64,000 nt of DNA. Source: Silene conica. Lineage: Eukaryota; Streptophyta; Magnoliopsida; Caryophyllales; Caryophyllaceae. The stretch covers positions 39,690,530-39,754,529 of the forward strand of contig CM055319.2 in assembly GCA_029255685.2 (NCBI GenBank). Direction: 5' to 3'. The number at the start of each line of letters is the position of its first letter. Within the stretch, counting starts at the first letter, position 1. Under the pieces are notes generated by a model. That model was not told the DNA's origin. It made no database searches and saw nothing but the letters and a program-made list of their open reading frames with translations. Of the stretch, positions 36,833 through 48,147 are shown one piece after another. Both the position numbers and the translations under genes were made by a program.

Positions 36833-36892
<60 letters not shown>
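36563..36892. repeat. (TA)n microsatellite split by a MITE
   Basis: TA repeats at about 36568-36587 and 36836-36892 flank the MITE; both are nearly pure. Confidence 0.85.
36588..36835. mobile_element. Foldback MITE with arms of about 110 bp
   Basis: The left arm (GGGTTGGGATCCGGTGAGAA...) and right arm (...CTCACCGGATCCCAAGTC) are near-perfect reverse complements over almost the whole 248 bp, leaving a loop of about 15-20 bp near 36710. There is no ORF. Because it lies in TA repeats the target duplication cannot be read; a TA duplication (Tc1/mariner type) is possible, as is a longer TA-rich one. Confidence 0.85.
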
Positions 36893-37098
36893 CTGCCTTG
36901 GGGCTTTCCAAAACTACCCACACTCTTCAACTCTCAAGGTAACCAGGATAGACTGAAAGGGCCAGTGGCTTGGTTTGAGGGGGCCCCTAACTCATCCCAA
37001 TCTCCTAGGGCTCCTAACAGTTACTAGCCTGGGGTTCATTTTATTTCGACACTCCTATGCTCATTATTTTCATTTTAGTTTAGGCCTGAGGATCGTTC

Positions 37099-37110
37099 GC
37101 TCTGATACCA
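37099..37110 (-). other. Tekay primer-binding site (tRNA-iMet)
   Basis: The minus strand reads TGGTATCAGAGC, the standard initiator-Met tRNA complement, 3 nt inside the 5' LTR. Confidence 0.9.
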
Positions 37111-38382
37111 CTTTGTAACACCCCCATTTACCTAGGAGCCTGAACTAGGACTTCCAGGGTAAATAAGACTGTTACCATCCTGCTTAACCCAGGGTAGTAG
37201 ATAATCATAGTGAAAGATAAACAATACTTTATAGGTAAATTATTAACTGAAAGCTCATACAAGACAAGTTTATGAAAAGGTCCAAAAAAAACCATACAAC
37301 TGATAACAACCTCGACTAAAACATGTGAAACTAAATGATCTAGAACTAGGTCGGTCCATGCCATGTCTCTCATTCCATGCCCAGCTTCTAATCCTGTTGT
37401 CTCTGACCTGAAAGATCTACTCCCCATTCCGGATCATTGTAGGTGAACACGAATACACGGTCAACCTCGCGGTTGAGTAGGAATACACAATAATAAACAA
37501 TGCCAACAAATGTGATATGCAAATGTCATGAAATGCTCGAGCTCAAATCAAAGTCTCATTCTCATACCCTTGCACCAAGCCATACCGAACCTCCCGGCAG
37601 ACTATACTCGGTCGTCACCGAACACCAGCTCAACAACTGATAAGACACCAGGCCTGGTCTGCAGAACCACCCTGGGCTTTACATCAAAATAATATCTGAT
37701 CCATATCTTTCTCAATATTTAATGCATATGCCATGATTATGAATGCAACACCAAATAATTAATTATAAACTAGCATGCTCGGAATTCATACTTGCATTCA
37801 CAGGCAAAGCACATCCACACATAACTTAATACAGAGTAAGCACTAGTGTAACCTACCTGAGATAGCAAATCTGGACAAGCAATCACCGCCTAATAATATT
37901 CCTCCTCGAAATCCGTTCCTATAATTATTACTTAATATTAAACTCTACTCTTACATTACATGTTATAACTAATAATAACTTACTAAATATAGACCTTCCA
38001 ACAATAGACTTGTTAAATATATCATGAACAACTCACTTATAAAATATTTATGCACATATCAATATTCACAACTAGACTCAATTCACATAACTATCATAGA
38101 CCACTTATCTAATTATATCACTTATTGTTACCCATATATATAAACTTAGTACTATAGTATGAAATATTGTCAAGTTACCAAAATAAAATGTGATATTAAT
38201 ATTATTATAACAACTACAAACATAAGGCTTATATCATTAGTAATATTACCATGTCCCATGCATAATTAACAATAATAAGCATTAATATCAATAACTACAT
38301 TACAATTGTTAAAATAATTTAAACATAACAACACCATCACACCTATTATCATGTAATTAGAATAATAATAGTAATTAACACT

Positions 38383-38386
38383 AATG

Positions 38387-38442
<56 letters not shown>
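38383..38442. repeat. (TAA)n microsatellite in Tekay 5' LTR
   Basis: About 20 pure triplets; it lacks the TAG interruption seen in the 3' LTR. Confidence 0.9.
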
Positions 38443-39270
38443 TATATTTATAATTATAACAAAATCCCATAACAAAAGTCAACCACCAACAATCATTCAC
38501 CCAATATGATAACAAATATACGCTGAAACAAACGAAATACGCAAACACAACGCAACAGCCTACACTGACCCGCCGTGACAACAGCCTCATCAAACACCGC
38601 CCCTGACACCTACTGCTACCCCTGGCCTCCCCACAGGCACCACCAGGCTCGCCACTGAGCCACGGTGGTCCCTGGAAGGAGGTCAGTGGCCATTATAAGC
38701 CACCCACGACGCCAAAACTCGTGTACAAACCCAGCAACACCAATTACTTTTCCGTTTACTCCTATAACCACCCTGGACAAAACCCCTTGTACTGGCGGCA
38801 TTCACCACCAAGACCCACTGTTGTAACCAACCTTCAACTCCCCGACAACCACCAGTAAAACACCCTTATTGCCCAAAACATTCGTGCATAAGAACACCCT
38901 CGAAATCCTACCCAAAATCGCACGAATAACACTCTGTTTTGACAAACCATTTTACAGACACTGACCTTGCGACAAAACACCACAATCGACGGTCAACGGT
39001 GGTCAAAGACATCATACTTACGGTCAAGATACGATCAATACACATCATAGATTAATACTACAGAGATTCTAGGCATTATAAACATGATCATACTACTAAA
39101 ATTACATTCGAAAACAGCAGAAAAATAACGAAAACAGAGAAGTGTTTGCGTGTACCAGTTTTCAAAGGCAAAGCGAACCACCCTAAACAACCCAGAACCA
39201 CCAGACGGTCCCTCCTCCTTGAACTCTGATGTGACGACTGGATGTGTGTGTGTGAGAGAGTGACGTTGTA

Positions 39271-39304
39271 GTTTAGGGTTAGGGTTGGGAGAGTGTTTTA
39301 TAAG
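39271..39304 (-). promoter_or_regulatory. Tekay LTR core promoter: TATA-like box followed by telobox
   Basis: On the minus strand TTATAAAAC (39296-39304) is followed within about 10 nt by AACCCTAACCCTAAAC (39271-39289). The start site would fall within or just beyond the telobox. The same arrangement is seen in the 3' LTR and in LARD-1. Confidence 0.5.
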
Positions 39305-39565
39305 GGCTGGCAGATAGATTATGTTGGGGTGTGAGTATGGGTTTTTGCGTGAATGGTGATGACGAGTTGGGCCTTTGCAGCCTTGTCACGCATCCCAAGG
39401 CCCTAGAACACATATCGATTACAAATACACATACTCGACTCTTTACTAACCCATGTAACCCGTAAGTAGTTATCGATTACGGACGCTTAACTAATCATAA
39501 ACACGTTGACATAACAATTAGATATTTAGAATAAAACGTAATAAAATATGGGGTATTACAATCTT

Positions 39566-40948
39566 CCCTATCAGTCAGCTGAAGGCGAGATAGGTGGTCA
39601 GCTACCACATTCTCCGCGCCTTTCTTATCCCTAATCTCTATGTCAAACTCCTGAAGAAGGAGTATCCACCTCAACAGCCTCGGCTTTGAATCTTTCTTCA
39701 AGAAGAGGCCCTTCAAAGCTGCATGGTCAGTATAAACAATTACCTTATTACCTACCAAATAGGATCGGAATTTCTCTAAGGCAAAGATCATAGCTAGCAT
39801 CTCCTTCTCAGTGGTGAAATAGTTGACTTGAGTCTCATCTAGGGTCCGGCTCGCATAATATATAGTATTCAGAGCCTTGTTCTTCCTTTGACCTAGCACA
39901 GCACCCACAGCATAGTCACTGGCATCACACATGATCTCAAATGGGAGATCCCAATCTGGTGGCTGGATGATCGGTGCTTAGATCAAAGCTTCCTTCTACC
40001 TGTTAAAAGCTGAAAGGCACTCATCAGTAAACTCAAAGACAGCATCCTTAAGGAGCAACTGTGTAACTGGTTTAGCAATCTTAGAGAAGTCCTTAATGAA
40101 ACGCCGGTAAAAACCTGCGTGTCCTAAGAAACTTCTCACCCCCTTAACATTAACAGGAAGGGGTAATTGCTCAATCACTTGCACATTTGCTTTATCTACA
40201 TGAATACCCTTGTCAGATATAAGATGCCCTAACACTACCCCCTCATTGACCATAAACTAACACTTTTCCCAGTTTAAGACAAGGTTTACATCAATACAAC
40301 GCTGCAAGACTTTATCAAGGTTAGCTAAGCATTGATCAAACTCATTACCATAAACAGAGAAATCATCCATAAATACCTTCATGATGTTTTCAATAAAATC
40401 AGAAAAGATACCCATCATACACCTTTGAAAGGTGGCAGGAGCATTACACAACCCAAAAGGCATTCTGCGGTATGCAAAAACACCTTGTGGGCAAGTAAAA
40501 GTAGTCTTACTCTGATCGTCAGGATGGATGGGAATCAGGAAAAAACCTGAATAACCATCTAGAAAACAGAAGAATTTATTAGAAGCAAGCCTCTCAGTCA
40601 TTTGGTCAACAAAAGGAAAGGGGGAAGTGGTCTTTCTTGGTGGCGGCATTTAACTGTCTATTATCAATGCACATCCGCCACCTTGTCACTACTCTAGTAG
40701 GTATTAATTCATTTTTCTCATTTTTAACCACAGTGTTTCCTCCTTTCTTAGGAACCACCTGAACTGGGTTAACCCATATGGAATTGCCAACTGAATAAAT
40801 AATAACTGCATCAAGAAGTTTCATCACCTCAGCCATAACTACCTCCTGCATCTTAGGGTTCAACTTACGTTGACCTTTTCTGTAGGGCTTATGCCCTTCC
40901 ACTAACTCTATCATATGCATGCAAACATTAGGACTGTTGCCCTTAATG
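39566..40948 (-). pseudogene. Athila reverse transcriptase and RNase H, inactivated
   Basis: It starts after the solo LTR with KGNSPNVCMHMIELVEGHKP, followed by VVPKKGG, MCIDNRQLNAATKKDHFPL, SGFFLIPIHPDDQ, MPFGLCNAPATFQR and the catalytic FMDDFSVYG. RNase H has [27 protein letters not shown] and VVADHLSRL. Lesions: a 1-bp gain in a C run near 40617-40627, TAG at 40257-40259, and stops at 39996 and near 39979. The frame runs straight into the Tekay target duplication at 39561-39565 and resumes at 28993. Confidence 0.88.
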
Positions 40949-41856
40949 TGATACGAATTCTTGATCAAAGAACTCGTCCGCGGAAGCCTTCTTGTAAATC
41001 TTGAAAGTAATCTTGAAAGAAATAACGATTTAGAACAAATAAAGAACAATCTTGGACGAATCTTGAATGATGGTGATGGACGGTGGTGGTAGTGATGGCG
41101 GCGAGATGGTGGTCCGTCGGTGGTGGTGGTTATTGTGATTGTTTTTGTAGTTGTGACGGTCTTGAGGTGAATCCCCAAGGTAGAAGGATATTTGTTTGCC
41201 CTAGACCTATAGGACACCCAATGGTGATTTACTCCCTAGACCTATAGTTTGTAAATCGTGCTAACACTTGAAACGCGACAAGTATCAACGGTTCGGATCA
41301 ACACTCGATGAGTCCTTGAGATTTCTTTAAGAATGCCTTAAAAAGAAAACTTGTAAATTTTATTTGCTTGAATGATAAAACTGTCGAAACAAGAAAGACG
41401 ATGTGTTCTTTATATAGTAGAAACACACGTCCCATAGCACAACACACACGACACACATGACTCTTATCTCTATATGAGATTAGAAGTCCTAAACTATATC
41501 TAAATGGATTAAATATAATCCTTATTAAATCTTAAACTCTATCCTAAGAATTAAAAGAATTAAATACTAACCCTAATAACCCTAGGATAACAAACTAACA
41601 AGATAATAACAAAGTGTAACTACCTTGTAACAAACTTATAACAAACTAACAAACTTTCTTAACAAACTTTTAACCACCTTATAACTAACTTGTAACAACC
41701 CCTAAGTTAGTTATGCTCACAACACAACTCCTACGACCAAGCAAGTCGTGCACCTCCCCTCCGACCATCGTACCTCCGGCCACCTCCGGGCAGCCTCCTC
41801 CGGCCACCGAGCCCCCTATGGTGATCTCCTCCTCAATGCTATCCATACTTGGATCA
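40949..41856 (-). mobile_element. Solo LTR (908 bp) between Athila protease and RT
   Basis: It starts TGATACGAATTCTTG and ends ACTTGGATCA (TG...CA), flanked by the perfect duplication TAATG at 40944-40948 and 41857-41861. The Athila frame (SLDDI before, KGNSP after) is continuous once it and one duplication are ignored. It contains (GGT)n-like stretches near 41080-41140 and CA-rich sequence. Its lineage is unknown and its strand is tentative. Confidence 0.8.
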
Positions 41857-41861
41857 TAATG

Positions 41862-44266
41862 TCATCCAAAGAATAACATAAAGCTTTCCTATTCTTTTTG
41901 ACAACAGTCATCAAGGCAGAAAGTTGGTTAAGGTCAAGTTTAGAACTAACAATCGCAGGGTACTGCTCATTGTCATCTAGGAAAACATACTTAAGATTAG
42001 GAGGAAGTGGTTTACTCTCTGGTACCTTTACCTCCACGGCCTGAACAGAATCAGTACTAATAGAATAGCACATGTTTACCAGATTAGCATTAGCCAAGCT
42101 TATGAGCTTCTCATCCTCTTCCTCAGTCAGCTCATATTCCTCTATCTCTGCTTCCACAACATCCAGCTCCTCAGTATTCTCAGCTAGATTACCTGCACAC
42201 TTATCCAAAACTGTCAAATCATCTAAGGGATCCTTGGTCAAGGATTCCCTCCAGTTACGGATAACATTCCTGTCAATAATATCAATGGAGCAACAAGTAT
42301 CATCAGTAAGAGTAGTTGCCTTATGGGCAAGACTAAACTCGATAGTGTCATCTCCAACCTCTAAAGTAATGATCCCGCGTTTGACATCAATCACAGCCCC
42401 AGCTGTGTGTAAAAAAGGTCTACCCAAAATAACAGGTATCTGACTATCCTCAGCAATGTCTAAAACAACGAAATCAACAGAAATAAAGAACATTCCCACT
42501 CTAACTCGGACATCCTCCAAGACCCCTAATGGTCTTTGGGTTGATCTATCTCCCATCTGTAGGGTGATGTTGGTGACCTTAAGTCTACCTATGTTAAGTC
42601 TCTCAGAAACAGAATAAGGCATAACACTGACACTAGCCCCTAGATCACAAAGGGCTTTCCCAATAACGTGATTTCCTATGGTGCATGGGATAGAAAAACT
42701 ACCTGGGTCTTTCAACTTAGGTGCTATATTATTTTGTGAAAGAACATAACATTCTTCCACAAAAGCATTAGCACCTTCGTCCTGAAACTTCCTCTTACGA
42801 CTTAAAATATCTTTCATAAATTTAGCATAAGAAGGTACTTGGGTAATTAAGTCAGTGAACGGGATGGTTACCTCAAGGTTCTTCACCATCTCCAAGAACT
42901 TACCAAATTTGCGATCCTCTTTTGAATTTTTCAATCGCTCGGGATACGGAACGGTAACACTAGCCGTAGGATCAGCTATCCTCGGCTTCTTCAGCTGTAG
43001 AATCTCAGTGAGGTCTTGAATGAGGGCCGGGTCCAATAATTCAGGACTGGAAACTGCACTCTGCTCGGGAATCTTGGTCGGTCGACCAGGTGTGGTGGTC
43101 GGTCGCCCAGATGTGCTGTTATCAGAAGTCTTCTGTTTTCCAGAAACTAATTGTTCGTCAGGTATTCCGGTCGGTCGACCGGGTGTGGTGGTCGGTCAAC
43201 CAACTGACCTGTGCACGGGATCAGATTCTTCAGCACAAACTTCAGCAGAATACCCCTTGGGGGTCGGTCCGTTATAAGCACGACCACTTCTGATATTTAT
43301 GGCATTTATCGTCTCTATGGAACTCTCACAACTGCCCGGAGAGCTAGCAATCTGATTAGCAGCTAAGATTGCTAATTGGTCCTCAAAAGTCTTCAAAGAA
43401 GCCACTTAGACCTTTTCCATTTCCAACATTTGTTTCATTAGAGCATGAACTAGCTCTCTCAACTCCGCTGTCTCACCCGTGTTGTCAACCGTAATAACTA
43501 GGTTCGCACTTTCTTGCTTCAGCTGGGCTGCCTCAAGCTTTTCAAAATGACCTTCAACAGTTGTCTCAAGGGCTAACACCCTATCCATCTCAACATTCAA
43601 CCTTCGCGAATTCCCACGTGAACTTCCAAATTCGGCCCTATGCACCGCCATGTCTTCAGAAGTGTTCCAACCTTTCATATGGTTGATATGATTCTGAAAT
43701 CTACCATTGGCGGCTGCATCAAGAATCACCTTGTAATCGTCATAAAGGGCATTGTAGAATTGGTTGCACGAGTACCATTGAGGAAAACCATGATGAGGAA
43801 TAGACTGGACCAATTTCTTGAACCGACCCCACGCCTCACAAAACTCTTCATCAGGTCCTTGCTGAAAATTAGTGATTTGACTTCTCAAGTCATTGGCCTT
43901 CGCAAGAGGGAAGTACTTTTTATAGAAAGTCAATGCCAAGGAAGTCCAATCTGTAACCTTCTCAGCTACACTATCAAGGTAGCGGTACCAATCTCTCGCA
44001 GAATCCTTCAATGAATAGAGGAACATCATTGCCTTCACCTCATCTTGAGTCACGCCGGCTGGTATATGTATGGATCAGCAGTAATCCGTGAATGTCTCAA
44101 CATGCCTTAACGGTTCCTCATGGGGTAGACCATAAAATTGGTTCCGCTCCACCAGAATGATGTAGTTCGGGTGGAGCTCAAAAGAACCAGTGGTAGGTGT
44201 AGGCAAAGTAAACCCCTTCGGTAGATCTTGTACCTTTGGTTGGATGTGATCATAGATAGTAGCCAT
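41862..44266 (-). pseudogene. Athila gag and protease, inactivated by stops
   Basis: Start MATIYDHIQPKVQDLPKG at 44266. The capsid-like part runs over about residues 40-200 (AMMFLYSLKDSARDWYRYLD; FYKKYFPLAKANDLRSQI). A linker carries repeated GRPTTTPGRPT, then the aspartic protease (ALCDLGASVSVMPYSV, with Leu replacing the usual Asp-Ser/Thr-Gly context; VILGRPFLHTAGAVIDV). In-frame stops lie at 44075-44077, 43406-43408 and 43196-43198. No frameshift separates the blocks. The GRPT repeats are encoded by GGTCGACC-type palindromes (43077-43200); the third stop is a TGA inside one of them. No CCHC knuckle is visible. Confidence 0.85.
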
Positions 44267-44420
44267 GATCTCTAAGAACGAGAGTACTCAAGCCTTCCTC
44301 TCAAAAATCTGTCTTCTAATATGCAAATCAACACTAGAAGAAAAGGTAAGTAACGGTCTTAAGGAACCGGAGTTCCTTAAGACAAAGGAAATAAACTAAA
44401 AATTTACAAACAAAATTATA

Positions 44421-44443
44421 CCGTCTCCCCGACAACGGCACCA
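44421..44443 (-). other. Athila primer-binding site
   Basis: The minus strand reads TGGTGCCGTTGTCGGGGA, close to the tRNA-Asp complement (TGGCGCCGTTGCCGGGGA) used by Athila/Tat elements, 5 nt inside the 5' LTR. Confidence 0.75.
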
Positions 44444-44448
44444 AAATT

Positions 44449-45669
44449 TGACAACCGTCGTTGAGGGGTGCCAAAGATAAGATTTATAAAACCTCAGCTT
44501 AAACTAGATAGAGTAAGTGAAGGGTCGAACCACAAGGAGACAAGGTTAATATCGTTTGTGAATTTAGAGTCTTTTGAAAATAAGAAAAAGGGGGGTTTGA
44601 TTGTTGGTTGAGTCTAACAAGTAAGATGGCAAAATAAACAAGAATGCTAAACAAAAGTAAGAGGATGATTAGGAACTTCGGTTCCCCATGGCTAGGACAA
44701 GTCAACAAAGGGTAAATGACCAAATAACACAATCCCAAGGAACAAAGAATAAACCTTTAGGTCAATATTCTACCCAATCCTTACGGTCTTAGGGTTCCTA
44801 GTAAAGCACTAAACTTTCGTTCATAGGGCAATCCCAAAATTGTTGTTAAACTAATTCTAACAATCTTTCAATCTAAAATAATTAGTTCACCAACAATAAT
44901 GGGGATTGGTATGATAATCATAAAACCATTAAAACCTAATTTTCGCCATGGTTCCCCTAATTCCCAATCATAAGAATTAGCTATGCATAATTATGAAACT
45001 AAGACTAACGAAATTGAAGAACAACATGCGAGATAACATAATTGAGGGTAAAGATTCAAGAGGGCAAAACATAAAATTTAATAACAAAAACAACAAGAAC
45101 AAGGAATTTGAATGACAAGAAGGATTAATTGCATAAACTTACAAACGAATCGGAAATTAAGAATGAATCTGAAAATTGGAGTTCTTCTCCCTAAAACTAA
45201 TGTGTTTCTTGCTAATGTGACAACTTAACCTAATTAAGACTCTCGAACCCCCCCTTAATAGTCTTCTAATTACAAGATTAAAAGAATAAAAACCGAAACA
45301 AAACAAAGCTTCGGAACCCGTGAGCTGGTCGACCGACCGGGCATAGTGGTCGGTCGACCAGTATAACTGTAGTCAGGCATTCTGTAACTGTGCGCTGATC
45401 GGTCGACCAATTCCTGTGTATTCCAGCCTCTAATTGGCTTCCACGAATCTCTAGGCTACGAGTTCGGATCCTTGCTTCATGCATTCCCTTAGGATGGCTT
45501 CCGGAGGACGGTTAAAGCTTGATTTTGCTCACTTCCGCTTGTTCCTACATTTAAAACATAGAAATGCCAAAGTAAACCGTTTCGGGAGGAAAAGTAACTA
45601 AAAGCTACAAATATGCATAGAAATACGTGCTGAAACTATAAATAAAATGTATAGTAAATGCACGTATCA
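44449..45669 (-). repeat. Athila 5' LTR
   Basis: 1221 bp. It has the same 14-bp-arm hairpin as the 3' LTR (45325-45338 and 45348-45361) and a further GATCGGTCGACC dyad near 45396-45409. On the minus strand these lie about 65 bp upstream of a TATA-like CTATTAAGG near 45253-45262. Confidence 0.9.
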
Positions 45670-46013
45670 CACGTACTCGACTGAGTTCGACTAACTCGGT
45701 TGAGTTCTACTGACTCAGCCGAGTTGAGTCACAACTCAGCATCTAGAAAGGAGGGGTGTTACAATCTTCTCCCTTAAAGTGCACTTCGTTCTCGAAGTTC
45801 ACCACTACCCGCCAGAAAGAAAACTCAAAAGTAACATGTCACCATATGTCACCGGTACCACCATCTCCACCAGGTGAGACAAGACTAGAATCATTATACA
45901 CAAACAGGGACTCGGCTCAAACCAAAGAGACGACCTAGCATGCGATCGTCTCGAAGTACATCCCAACTTTAAAATACATCTTACTCCAACCCAACACCAC
46001 ATCTCACGGATTT

Positions 46014-46141
46014 GCAGAATGCACCCAAACTCTTACAAGTTCAAAACCTCCAACCCAACACCACATCTCAAGGATGTGCAGAATGCACCCAAACTCTTAC
46101 AAGTTCGAAACCTCAAACCCAACACCACATCTCAAGGACGC
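46014..46141. repeat. 64-bp tandem duplication
   Basis: Two copies of a unit starting GCAGAATGCACCCAAAC, with two or three differences; a partial third copy (CCAACCCAACACCACATCTC) precedes them. Confidence 0.75.
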
Positions 46142-47529
46142 GCAACACCAAACAAAGCTCATTAAACATATATAAAACTTATATAAAACTGACTGAAAGA
46201 CTTGATACTCAGCACGATCATCGCCTATCCCCCTAAAATAAACAGGTTACGTCCTCGTAACCTTCCAACATAAACGCATGGCATGAAGCTAACCAATATC
46301 ACTCAACTTTCACCTTCGATCATTGACATTAAATCCCCATGTAACGCAAACCCAGACCATAAAATAGTTCACCAAACGTTATCCCACCATCGACTGTAAA
46401 TCAACTAACTGCCGATAACTTTTTATTGGTTCTATATAACACATTTAAATCCAATACCAATACAATTCATCAAGCCTGTATGACCAGGAAAAACTACATT
46501 GTTTCACTCTAATAGGGACCTTTGTCTTCAATGCCTACTCACGCTCATAAGTGTTAACGCTCATAGTCGTCAATACTATCGCAACCATACACCTCCACAA
46601 TCTCCCTTCATGAACATACATATAATCATGTATTACTATCACGCCACATTTACCTGTAGTAATACTGTCACAATTCCAGTTGTTATGCTACACTAGCCTC
46701 AAACCACCAAGTAAACCTCAACATGCAAAAGCCATCAAATCTGTTTGTCGCATCTGACCTCTCTTAAGATAACCGCCTCTACCGGCCTAGTCCTAGGTCC
46801 TTAGTGATTCTCTCTCATTATCATCATCTTCTGCCTCCCATAGCTAACCACAACTGCAACTTTGATCATCACACATATACATAAGACTCTCGTCCACTGA
46901 CAATATATACCTTCTCTCACCAACACACTCCCATCATCACCTCTACCACAAAGCCCTGAATGTAACCAATATTTTAACACTTTAATATTACCGCACGTCC
47001 ACATTCCTTTCTATTCATGCGTCTAACTTCCTAAACACCACTCATAACCCGAGATTGTTATATCCACCCTCAATCCTCACTCATTCTTTTGCCTAGTTCG
47101 TCCATCACCTAACATGACACTAACCGCAACATACATAGGATTCGTATTCCACCTGCAACTTCTAGCTTTGTCCACACATTCTGCTAACTATTTTCTAAAA
47201 CCATGATAACAAGCGCCTTACTGCACATGTGATCGAAAGTACCCCAATCATCTCCCATAACTTTGTTTCCACCTATCAAATGTACTTCTATAACTATGAC
47301 AACAACTACATGAGACTCTTGTCTATAACATACTCTACTCTCACCCACGAGTCCAAGCTAGATAAACAAAATGGATCATGACAACGATATGTATGTCTAT
47401 ACCCCAAATGACATATCCTTTCAAAATCTCGTCTCACAAGTATACACCCATGTCATGAAATACCTCATTCACCTCAAGTTCATACTTAAACCAACAGTTA
47501 GGTCTTATCGACACCAGACACATGAAAAT

Positions 47530-48147
47530 AAGACAATAAAAACAACCTCATTCTCAATTCTAGCCACACAGCACAATATCCACACGTCACACTATTGATA
47601 CACGACAGTAATAAGACATATACCATTAGAAAAATGGGCAACGGTCTCGAAACAACCATATCTTTTCCACCAACTCTTGGTGATGGCATTGCAACACCGT
47701 CACAGACATTCGCATCGCAACGCGAATATGCCCATATCATAATCTTGGATTCCCAAGCTCGACTTCCATTTCGAAGTACAACGACCACATCGATTATGTA
47801 GCATTAAGATGGCTTACCAAATATAACCATTATATGCCAAGACAATAAAAACAACCTCATTCTCAATTCTAGCCACACAGCACAATATCCACACGTCACA
47901 CTATTGATACACGACAGTAATAAGACATATACCATTAGAAAAATGGGCAACGGTCTCGAAACAACCATATCTTTTCCACCAACTCTTGGTGATGGCATTG
48001 CAACACCGTCACAGACATTCGCATCGCAACGCGAATATGCCCATATCATAATCTTGGATTCCCAAGCTCGACTTCCATTTCGAAGTACAACGACCACATC
48101 GATTATGTAGCATTAAGATGGCTTACCAAATATAACCATTATATGCC
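47530..48147. repeat. 309-bp head-to-tail duplication
   Basis: Units 47530-47838 and 47839-48147 appear identical by eye, starting AAGACAATAAAAACAACC and ending ATTATATGCC. Open frames on both strands are simply repeated. Confidence 0.85.

Larger units (their letters stand above)
36222..37098 (-). other. Tekay untranslated leader
   Basis: Lies between the primer site and gag. It shares words with the LARD-1 leader (ACTTACCTCATTCC, GTTAGTACAACATACAT). A foldback MITE sits in a TA tract here. Confidence 0.7.
28999..39560 (-). mobile_element. Tekay/Del-type chromovirus inserted in Athila pol
   Basis: LTRs are 28999-31436 (3') and 37114-39560 (5'), starting TGTAACACCCCCATTTACC and ending GGGGTATTACA on the plus strand. 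The perfect 5-bp duplication ATCTT flanks it (28994-28998, 39561-39565). Internal order on the minus strand: tRNA-iMet primer site, leader, gag-protease, RT, RNase H, integrase, chromodomain. By eye the LTRs differ at about 1-2% plus microsatellite length. The single gag-pol frame typical of this lineage is broken by about five lesions. Confidence 0.93.
37114..39560 (-). repeat. Tekay 5' LTR
   Basis: 2447 bp, TGTAACACC...GTATTACA on the plus strand, ending against the ATCTT duplication. It would carry the active promoter. Confidence 0.92.
22231..45669 (-). mobile_element. Athila-type Ty3/gypsy retrotransposon carrying two insertions
   Basis: LTRs are 22231-23461 (3') and 44449-45669 (5'), both TGACAMCCGTCGTTG...CACGTATCA. 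Target repeats CACCT (22226-22230) and CACGT (45670-45674) differ at one base. Order on the minus strand: 5' LTR, primer site, gag, protease, RT, RNase H, integrase, spacer, ATHILA ORF1/env-like ORF, 3' UTR, 3' LTR. A solo LTR (40949-41856) separates protease from RT. A Tekay element (28999-39560) separates RNase H from integrase; its target duplication falls cleanly in the pol frame. Without these insertions the element is about 11.9 kb. Confidence 0.9.
21170..45763 (-). mobile_element. LARD-2: 3' LTR split by the Athila insertion
   Basis: The LTR (about 1150 bp) is in two parts, 21170-22230 and 45675-45763. It starts TGTAACACCGTCATAACCC and ends GGGGTGTTACA. Sequence just right of it (CTTCTCCCTTAAAGTGCACTTCG) mirrors the polypurine/3' region of the Tekay element and LARD-1. 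ACTCGGCCGAGT-type palindromes at 22140-22226 and 45675-45725 sit directly upstream (minus) of a TATA-like TATATAAAC at 22114-22125. No primer site lies left of 21170, so this is the 3' LTR. The internal region 45764 to about 48900 has no gag-pol, and the 5' LTR is absent. Confidence 0.65.

Noticed and set aside
43020-43293. Plus-strand frames with repeated VGRPGVVVGRP
   Set aside because: Antisense reading of the palindromic GGTCGACC motifs in the Athila gag-pro linker; palindromes give similar peptides on both strands.
47498-48110. Duplicated 66-97 codon frames on both strands that look like a gene pair
   Set aside because: Explained by the 309-bp tandem duplication; no recognisable motif and no transcription signals.
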